From: Ceratopteris richardii
Taxonomy: Eukaryota; Streptophyta; Polypodiopsida; Polypodiales; Pteridaceae
NCBI GenBank assembly: GCA_020310875.1
Contig: CM035412.1
Coordinates: 137,874,761-137,938,760 of the forward strand
Reading direction: 5' to 3'
DNA: 64,000 nucleotides
Of this stretch, positions 56,395 to 64,000 are shown piece after piece. The number at the start of each line of letters is the position of its first letter. Position 1 is the first letter of the stretch. The notes beneath the pieces were generated by a model, which saw only the letters and a list, made by a program, of their open reading frames with translations, was not told where the DNA came from and did not search any database. A program made the position numbers and the translations under genes.

Positions 56395-57088
56395 TATCAC
56401 ATTCGAGCTATAACCATCACGAAGGCACCTTGGCTGAGTGTTCCCCGGCAATGGTGCCAAAAACGTGTGTACCTAAGTCAGGAAGACTTAAGGACTTGTG
56501 CCAAAGAGACTAAACCTCATGTGCCACACAAGTGTGTATAGTGGGAAATTGACACACGCTTACTTGTCAATCCGATCAAACGACCTAACCAAGTGTATGA
56601 GGATATGTGCACACATGATGGAAAATGAAGTGGTTAAGCTCATATGCATAAGAAAAGACTAATCTACCTCTCAAACTCACTGAAATACTGAAAGTGTATG
56701 TCGTGATACCACTTACAGTAGTTTTCAGTAAATCGAGGATTTCTCTCGACTGCGAACTCCGAATATAGTCAATAGCGGACTCATCTCGAAGCTCTCGACG
56801 AGACGCATCTATTCAAGGTTTCAGTCGATTCTGACAACTGTGCTTCAAGTTATGACCAAAATAGTGAATGGCGGGAAACACCCACACTCTCCACAGCTCC
56901 TACAAGCTCACACACACACTACAATAGCTCAAAAACAGTGGGGAGGGGTAGACAACAATCCTACACACACAATCCAAGCATCACACACACATAGAAGATC
57001 AAAGAGAAGATGGAAATCTGCAAGAAAGAAGCAAATTCGAAAATCAGGAGCTCTCCTTCTTCACAATGGTAAAAAGTCTCTACAAAGA
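56395..57088 (-). mobile_element. G5-type 5' LTR end with primer site, flipped and truncated
   Basis: On the minus strand: the last ~620 bp of a G5 LTR (57088 to 56466), then a primer site TGGCACCATTGCCGGGGAAC (56459..56440), close to the tRNA-Asp type, then about 45 bp of leader. It gives the LTR-primer junction that G5 itself has lost. It is inverted relative to G5, and its U3 part is missing. Confidence 0.85.
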
Positions 57089-57102
57089 GTCTTCTACTAA
57101 TG

Positions 57103-57384
57103 TTTTTAGATTTTTCTCAAAATCCATTCAAGAATAAGTGAATACAAGTTTCACCTTCCATAGATTTAAGTAGCATTTGTCAGGATTGCACACTAACTGC
57201 ATGGAATTCTAGCTTCTATCTATAATTTCACTTCTCTTAAAGAATTTTAGGCTTTGGCATGTTCTATACACTTGGTGGTTGCAACCTATCTTCTTTGAAC
57301 CCTTTCTACCCTTGGCAGTGTGGTAGTGATTGTGGCCATGCACCCTCATCAATTCATGAAGATGGAGTAATTAAAGCTTGAGGT
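57103..57384 (-). repeat. Small inverted repeat, right half
   Basis: Partner of 52857-53135. Homology stops at 'aaagcttgagg' near 57384. It adjoins the truncated U3 side of the flipped G5 LTR. Confidence 0.85.
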
Positions 57385-58379
57385 GGAACTCTCTACCTTG
57401 AAGATGCTCAAACATTTGTCTACATCAAGCAAAGAAAAGAAAATACGAAGGAGATGAAGTTTTCAAATAAAGGAAGACTCATGAAGGTAATTAAAAGGGT
57501 TCAGATATATTCACATGATGGAGATGAAGAACATGAACAAGGAGCAACAAACAGAATATAGAAAGCACACTTGTGTTTGTTTGTAAATGGAAAATAAAGG
57601 TATTTGATTGTCCCATTTAAATCAAGCAAAGGGGCATTTTTCCCTATAAAAGGAGTACATTCATCTATAATTTTATTCCCTAGATTTGAGAGTTTGAGTG
57701 TCTTAAGAAAATTGAGAACTTGTGAGCCTAGTTACCCTTGAGCTAACCCTTGAGAAACCACTTTGTGAGAACCTCTTATGGATAATTTGATTCATTGATC
57801 TTTGTACACTTTACACATTTTTATTATCAATATAAGCCTTCATTTTTGAGCTTATGTGATATTGTTTGAAAGTTCATGAAGTTGACGCTTTTAAGTTGAT
57901 GTATGATGAGATTCTTTTACAAGCTTTGGTGGAATCCACAAAAAAGTTTATACAATTTCAACCTTGATTGTGATTTTTGAATTGAAGTATTCAAGGTAAA
58001 CATTCTATTTTATATTTCATCTTCATTTTACATGAAATTTGATTTAAATCTTGCATGATTAATTGATTTGGTTATCAACTAATGTGAAATGACATGAATT
58101 AAACAAACTTTAAATATTTCCATATTGTAAATTATTTTTTCTTTCATTCATTTTGATTGAAATCTTTTATGATTAAACTTACTTCTTGGAAATTAAAGGA
58201 TAAAAGATTAATCAATCTTTGCACAAACTTTTGCATGAACAATTGATTTTCATTGTCAAATGATGTGTAATTTCATGAAATGATTAAAACTTTGCACAAG
58301 GGCTCCTTGTGAGCCAAGCTTTACTTCTAGAACACCCCACATGTGAACCCAACGTGAAAATCTAGGTTTTGTGTGCAAA
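57385..58379 (+). other. Unassigned, LTR-like sequence
   Basis: AT-rich and non-coding. A TATA box (CCTATAAAAGGAGT) at about 57647-57660 followed by a pyrimidine-rich start region and AATATAAGCC near 57830 look like an LTR promoter and R region. 57960-58320 contains two diverged copies of an ~130-bp segment ('tgatt-aaatctt-atgattaa'). No primer site or partner LTR was found, so the element is not defined. Confidence 0.4.
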
Positions 58380-59035
58380 GGTAATACATTCAATATCGTG
58401 TGTTGTGCTCTAAGCTTCTTCTTCTTCCTTGTGCTGTTTGTGTGATTCCATAGACCTCAAACTCCAACAATTGGTATCAGCGCACGTTGCCACTTCATTT
58501 ATGACATCATCAACACCTCTTTGGGCATAGTCTTAGAATTGCATGAAAATTGGTGAGCATACTCAGGGTGATTAAGAGTACAAAATAGCCTCATTTTGTG
58601 GTGTCAAAATCGCGATATGAGCTCGTTTCGACCTCCAAATGTATTGATACATTTCAGTAGTGATGTGTGTGAACAGACTGGACCAAGGTTTTTTCCCTCG
58701 GTTTGTATATACACCTATAACCCGAACGGATCACTTATCTTTGTACATTCTCTTGCTAATACATTCAATATTATGTGTTGTGCTCCAAGCTTCTTCTTCT
58801 TCCTTGTGTTGTTGCATGCTTCCGCAGACATCAAACTCCAACAATTGGTATTAGAGCAGATCCCCGCTTCATCTAGGGCATCATCGACACTCCTCCGATC
58901 ACAGTCTCAGAATCACACAAAAATTGGTGATCATACTCAAAAATATTAGGAGTTCAAAATACCTTCGCTTTGTGGTGTCGAAATCATGATCTGAGCTCAT
59001 TTCAGCCTCCAAATGCACGATCATAGCACTTCTAG
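58380..59035 (+). mobile_element. Tandem C-family LTR-leader units
   Basis: First unit: LTR 3' part (58380-58469), primer site TGGTATCAGCGC (58472-58483) and leader to 58639. Second unit: LTR 58640-58843 with a ~25-bp internal gap, primer site TGGTATTAGAGC (58846-58857) and leader to about 59035. No gag follows either unit. The pair resembles what remains when two copies in tandem, as A and B, lose their coding parts. Confidence 0.85.
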
Positions 59036-59199
59036 TATTGTTATAGTAGCATAGTTCAAAGACCCAATTATGCTCATATATAATTGAGAATCTACATATT
59101 TTTCTCATTGCTTTGCACATAACTTAGTATTAATAGCCATTTTTGTGTGAGTGTCTTACATCCACTCATGCCATAATTGTAGAGTAGATGCAATAAGTA
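59036..59199. other. Unassigned junction sequence
   Basis: Short non-coding stretch between the copia leader and the RT of the next element, likely the decayed 3' end of copia D. No LTR boundary is visible. Confidence 0.4.
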
Positions 59200-60420
59200 T
59201 TTTCATTGAATCAAGTAGATTCCATCCTACACATAATCCACTTCTATGAATAAGAAGTACTTAAGTACTCCAAGATACTGTATCTTGAACTCTTTTCCAA
59301 GCTTATCTTTGTTTTCTTTGATTCTTACTTCATTATCACCTATTAATACAAGATCATCAGCATATATACAAGTTTTCCTTCATTTATCAATAATGACGCA
59401 TCAACTCCACTAAATTCAAATCAATAGGTACTTGCTCTAAGCCATACAAGGTTCTCCTTAACTTGCGTACATGTTTTTACTTGTCATTATCCTTAAACCC
59501 TATAGTTTGGTACATATAAATTGTCTCTTTTAGCCCCCCATAAATGAGATTACTACTCACATCCAATTGATAAATGGCCCATGTTCTAGCTAAAGCTACT
59601 ACAATCAAAGTCCTTAATGGTACCCATTATGGCCACATGGCTCAATGATTTTTCATAATTAATGTGATGTATTTGTGCATAACCTTTTGCCAATAACCGT
59701 GTTGTGAGTCTAGATATTGTACCATATCAATTCCTCTTTACTTTTATAGATCTATTTCTTTGAGATAACCCTTTCATATTTTCCTTGGCAGTAGGTCCCA
59801 CATATCATTATCCTTCCAAATTTCCACCTCTTCTTCTATTTCTTGTTGCCACTCATTCCAAACCCTAGACTCCTCAAAGCTATTAGACCCTTTACTTTTT
59901 ATTATTTGTGTAATGAAAGCACATTTCCTTGCTATAAAACCAATATAAGTGAGATTTTGAATTAGATGATTTACTCCTTAAGGACTTCTTTCATTTCTTG
60001 ATGGATATCCTTTCCACTTTTTGTTGTTAGCAACTTCTTGAGGTACTACCTCTTTAGGTGCTTTCTCACTAGATTCTTGATCATCATCATCTGTGATTGA
60101 TGGATCTTTGATGAGATTTTAAGCATTTCTTTCCATGCTGTGTCACTTGTTGAAGTCTTTAAATAGTCTGATCCACTCAACTGCAAGCTTTCTTGTTGCC
60201 TTTCTTTATGTCTCCTTTTTTTCTCTTCAATCTCTTTGTCATACAATTCAGAATGAGGTGCATACCAAAACTTTAATTCATTGAATATTACATATATTGA
60301 AACGATAAGATTTTTAGTGACGATATTATAAAACCTATATCCCTTTTGCTCATTGGACTATCCTATAAAGATATACCTCTCTTCCTATCATGCAATTTTG
60401 TCATAGCTTCTTGAGGCCCA
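59200..60420 (-). pseudogene. D reverse transcriptase and integrase tail
   Basis: Minus-strand pieces: GYRFYN- and YAPHSELYDKEIEEKKRR-like sequence (60330-60200, integrase tail and linker), SRVWNEWQQEIEEEVEIWKD (about 59850, RT entry), KGLCTNTSH- and INWM-type sequence, and the LYGLEQVPIDL region near 59440, recognisable as the copia 'LYGLKQ' motif. Too decayed to set exact domain ends. Confidence 0.7.
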
Positions 60421-61732
60421 TGTGTGTAGCACATACACATCCAAATACCATTAAGTATGATAGGTGAGGCTTCCTTATACTCCATAGTTTGTTTGGTTTA
60501 AGATGTTAAGTACCTGATAAGAGACATCTATTTACAATTTACACAGTTGTAAATATTGCACCACCTCACAAATATATTGGTATAGACATTTTATTAAACA
60601 TGTCTAACTACTTCTATGATTTCTCTATTTTTTCTTTTTGCTACCATTTTTGTTGGGGTTTACACATGCATGTGAATTTTCTTATGCTTTCAACCTGCAA
60701 AAATTCATTGAATTATTGGGAGAACTATTATCCCCTTCCACTTGACCTTAGTGTCTTTGTGAATCTTCCAGTCTCCTTCTCTAATTCGGCTTTGAATTGT
60801 TTGAACTAGCAAACACATCTGAATTTTTGTTTGATACAACCTTTCTTGAATGATCACCAATATCTGCTTCATTTGTTTGCCCATATACATTTGTGTATAC
60901 CAAATCAAGTATGTTGGAAGCAATCTACTTGCTTCTATTGAATGAAGACACTGTCTATTTAGATATATGACATGACTCACACATTCATGTAATTATTGGG
61001 ATGTAAACTAAGGTAGAATTTCACAACATGCTTTCTAACCATATTTATTAGCTTTTGAGCAATTATGTGTCATACTCTTTTATGGCATAAGTCAATATTT
61101 GTTATTCCTCTATTTTTGTATGGAACAAACATGACTTTCTTACATGTTTGAGATATATCAATGTAGACATCCTACCCTCTCTCTTTTCTCTCACTGTGAA
61201 TTGATATCCTCTTATGGGATCCTTTGTGAAGCATCCCTTTGATTTGAAATAAGATTTTTTGTGATTGTAAGAACATGGAGTACTTCTTATACGAAAGTGA
61301 AAAATAAAGAGAACCCCCTAATGACCTTATGGGCATAGGACCACACACATCTGTATGAACAAGTTCTAAACGCTGAATTGAAGAGTCAGTGTGCATTTTG
61401 TGCACATTTTTAATTTGCTTTCCATATTGACAATGCTCACAAAATGAAAAATCAGAGAAAGATAACACAGGTAAGTAGCTAGAATGAGAAAGATTTTCCA
61501 TTCCACTATGTGATATATGGCCCAAATGGTGATGCCAAATACAAGCCATGGGCTGTTCAGTAACAACTAACAAGTATTCTTTTTGGGATACAAATAAAGG
61601 ATAAAGTGAGCCAACTTTGCTTCCTTTTGCAATAACCATATTGCCCTTTGATATGCGAAAGGACTATGCATAGAAGACCACCTTGTAACCAAGGCCATCA
61701 AGTTGATCAACTAACATCAAACTATGTGATAG
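60421..61732 (-). pseudogene. D pre-integrase and integrase
   Basis: The frame 61639-61172 gives GSLYPLFVSQKEYLLVVTEQ, CIWHHHLGHISHSGMENLSH and FCEHCQYGKQIKNVHKMHTD (HHCC finger intact), then LVHTDVCGPMPIRSLGGSLY at the first catalytic Asp. Downstream, HLSYLMVFGCVCYTHGPQEA near 60440 marks the integrase C-terminus. The central core (60980-60500) is poorly conserved with stops. Confidence 0.8.
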
Positions 61733-62050
61733 CTAAGGTACATGGCTTACATTATGCATAGTAAAATTTGAACTATCAATGAACTGTACAACCACATCTC
61801 CAATCCCCACAATGTCACACTGATAAGAGTCACCAAGTCTCATGGTACCAAGAGACTTTACTGCGTAATTAGAGAACCATTCTCTGTGTGGTGTCACATG
61901 GAAAGAAGCACCAAAGTCTAGCAACCATGTGTGGGAAAGAGAATCAGCCATAAGAGCCTCAATTGGCATAGTGCTATCAAGTGTCAACACATTTGCATCA
62001 TCAAAAATAGCATAAATTTCTTGAATCTTCACAGTCAAAGTAGATGGTGT
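61733..62050 (-). pseudogene. D protease
   Basis: Open for 101 codons (62038-61733). WLLDFGASFHVTPHREWF stands where copia proteases have WLLDSGAS, so the Ser of DSG is Phe. The flap region MRLGDSYQCDIVGIGDVVVQ follows. The catalytic Asp is kept. Confidence 0.82.
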
Positions 62051-62947
62051 AGGTAGTTGTTTAACATGGCCATCAACATTGTGTCCTTTACCTTTAGCAT
62101 TATTTAATGCTTAACAATCTTTCTTCATATGCCCTTTCTTATGACAATAATGGCATTCAATATCCCTCTTCCTTGATTTACTTATACTCTTATTCCATTG
62201 ACCATTCTTTTCCTTGTTCTTGCTCCTACCATGTTGTTGATTCTTTCCTTGGTAAGAGCAGGAACATTATATGCATCTCCACTCTGAGTGCGAACCATAT
62301 ATTTTCTATGAATCTCCTCACTTAAGAGTGCTCCATATATGTCATCATATACCAGTTTACCACTAGGTGCACTATTGCTAATAACTGTGCAAATGTATGC
62401 CATGATGATGGCAAGGTGCATATCAATAAGACTGCTTTCATTTCATTATCCATATCCATTTTCTGAGCCTATAACTGGGAGAATATAGCATCAAACTCAT
62501 TTAGGTGAGCAACAACACTTTTGGTGTCCTTCATACAAATGTCATATAACTTTCTCATCAGATACACTTTATTTGATGTCATTTCTTTTTCATATGTATT
62601 GCATAACTTCTTCCAAAGCTCCTCTACACTTTCACAGTCTAATATTGTAAAGTGAACATTATATGCGAAGTGCAATCAAATGGTAGACCTAGCCATTTCA
62701 TCTAACTCATCCCAATCATCTTCATCCATGTCAGCAGGCTCAATAGGCTTCTTTGAGATTCCATGTTGTGACTTCCATTGCCTCGTCTGAATTAGCACAT
62801 CTTTAATCTGATTCTTTCATAGAGAAAAGTTTGTGCCATCAAATTTTTGGATCTCAAATAATATTTACCCTACAAGTTATAGCTCCTCCTTAGAACACTG
62901 GCACTATAACCTGATCCACTAGATGTAATTGAGACCTCTGATGCCAT
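62051..62947 (-). pseudogene. D gag (UBN2-type) with intact zinc knuckle
   Basis: ATG at 62947, MASEVSITSSGSGYSASVL, then a stop, KFDGTNFSL- and KNQIKDVLIQTRQWKSQHG-type sequence, DWDELDEMARSTI, and the open frame 62675-62469 (HFAYNVHFTILDCESVEELW; VYLMRKLYDICMKDTKSVVA). It ends with a CHYCHKKGHMKKDC knuckle near 62110-62160. This is a textbook copia gag pattern; four or more stops interrupt it. Confidence 0.85.
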
Positions 62948-63807
62948 GATGGTAGAGAAGTGAATAGAATAATAATGGAACTAAAAGAGTCCAAAACCCA
63001 CTAAGGCTCAAAGAAGGATGACCAAATGTCAGATTCTAGGATAGAATTCAGCAGTCTTCCCAGAAAAATGAATTAATGCATAGTAATGAGCAACCAAAAG
63101 GAGTATGTGAGAATGAATGTACTCACACGAATAAGTGTATCAATGAGAAAATCGACCACTATGTAGTTGACAAAACAAAAAATCTGGAAAAATTTTGCCA
63201 GATTATCCTCTGCAAAATGAGCATATGATCAATGTCAAAATCTCATAAAACTACAAGTATGGACATGTTTACTTGCACAGTGAATCACTGACTCCAATAC
63301 ATATAATTTGTTACCCAAAACAAGCCAACTAGACTTATCGAGTAGCTATGAACAACTATCATAGGGGAGGCTTGGTAAGTCTACAACCTACATCACCGAA
63401 GAGACCCCGACATCTAGATGTCTCCCAGTTAAGGAAACCTCACCACCTCTTTATCAAACGTAAAAGGCTTTATGCAAAAACATAACAGCTATATGAATGA
63501 CCACATGGACGTACATAAGCGGTATCCACAAAAGCATGCATAGTGTGTATGTGCTCAATATATGCAGTAAAATGGAACTAAAACGACTGAATTCACTACC
63601 CAAACACTGGCCAAAAACACCTGCAAGTGTCTGCCAACTCTATTCTTTAGGCTCAAAAACCTGCATAGACTTGTGGTGACTGCTCCCACCACAACTAAAA
63701 CCTTTCAAGACACCTGTAGATTAACTAGTGTGGCTGAAAACACAGCCCCAACAGATGAACATTCGTTGTTGAAGAAATACAAAGAACATTCTTCTTGATA
63801 TTCTTTC
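62948..63807. other. Unassigned, possible leader and LTR of copia D
   Basis: No coding sequence that I can support. By position it should hold the leader, primer site and 5' LTR of D, but I do not find the complement of TGGTATCAGAGC or clear LTR ends. The last ~90 bp before the next copia fragment are also unassigned. Confidence 0.4.
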
Positions 63808-64000
63808 AAATGCATCTCCAACATCATGAAGACTCAATCGTAACCTGTCTCCATAGGAGTGGCATATAGGCTTAGAGTCTTCAAGGCCAAAACACTGCAA
63901 TAATATGTCAATATATTTCATTTGACACAAAGCCATTCCACCATCAACTTGCATAAACTGAATGCCCAAATAGTGATGCAAATGCCCCAAATCAGACATC
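63808..64000 (-). pseudogene. C-family RT fragment at right edge
   Basis: On the minus strand MSDLGHLHHYLGIQFMQVDG, CQMKYIDILLQCFGLED and LRLSLHDVGDAF match C1 and C2 RT. Similarity ends at GDAF (about 63808); the remaining residues of the open frame are unrelated. The element continues beyond the window. Confidence 0.88.

Larger units (their letters stand above)
59200..62947 (-). mobile_element. Copia element D, decayed
   Basis: A second copia family on the minus strand with the order gag (from 62947), zinc knuckle, protease, pre-integrase, integrase and RT up to the 59200 side. It differs clearly in sequence from the C family. RNase H, the 3' LTR and a clear 5' LTR are not recognised. Every domain has stops. 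Confidence 0.85.

Noticed and set aside
57385-58379. Complete LTR with defined ends
   Set aside because: TATA-like and R-like features are present, but there is no primer site, partner LTR or clear termini, so only a weak 'LTR-like' note is kept.
59036-59199. Possible LTR end of copia D
   Set aside because: No TG/CA termini or polypurine tract could be found to support it.

Overview
The window looks like intergenic heterochromatin from a large-genome land plant. Every recognisable coding stretch belongs to an LTR retrotransposon (Ty1/copia or Ty3/gypsy), the copia primer sites match plant initiator tRNA-Met, and the gypsy primer sites resemble plant tRNA-Asp. I found no host gene, tRNA or rRNA. 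The species cannot be assigned from this sequence.

Layout. 1-4391: a decayed copia element (C1, + strand) that enters from the left and ends in a 229-bp 3' LTR. 4392-6640: a gypsy relict (G1, - strand). 6641-9775: a non-coding block with a perfect initiator-Met primer site and a degenerate 58-bp tandem repeat. 9776-13914: copia C2 (- strand), the best-preserved pol of its family, truncated in gag and fused to an inverted piece of its own family's reverse transcriptase (13915-14056). 14640-15288: the 3' end of an unrelated copia. 15289-23896: gypsy G3 (- strand), from the integrase zinc finger back to its 5' LTR, with a palindromic 19-bp array in its leader.

22290-52722 is a giant imperfect inverted repeat. 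The left arm (22290-31723) and right arm (41252-52722) both carry, in mirror order, the 5' end of G3, two copia elements (B and A) and a gypsy gag relict (G4). The 9.5-kb spacer holds gypsy G5 (+ strand) and a reverse-transcriptase relict. G5 keeps gag and a protease motif but has no reverse transcriptase or integrase; instead a long unrecognised ORF (37078-38328) runs straight into the polypurine tract. Its leader holds a 23-bp phased array in which about 12 bp are conserved and about 11 bp vary.

52723-64000 contains a second copy of the reverse-transcriptase relict (54930-56394) lacking the G5 insertion, a flipped G5-type LTR end, a smaller inverted repeat, tandem copia LTR-leader units (58380-59035), a second copia family (D, 59200-62947, - strand) and another fragment of the first copia family at the right edge.

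Nearly all elements are broken. Many stops in C1 are CAG to TAG, as expected from decay of methylated CHG sites, while one TAG in integrase is shared by three copies and so seems inherited. The elements are nested: G3 sits in copia B, G5 sits in the RT relict, and the whole stack was later copied in inverted orientation. All domain calls were made by eye from motifs; no database search was run.
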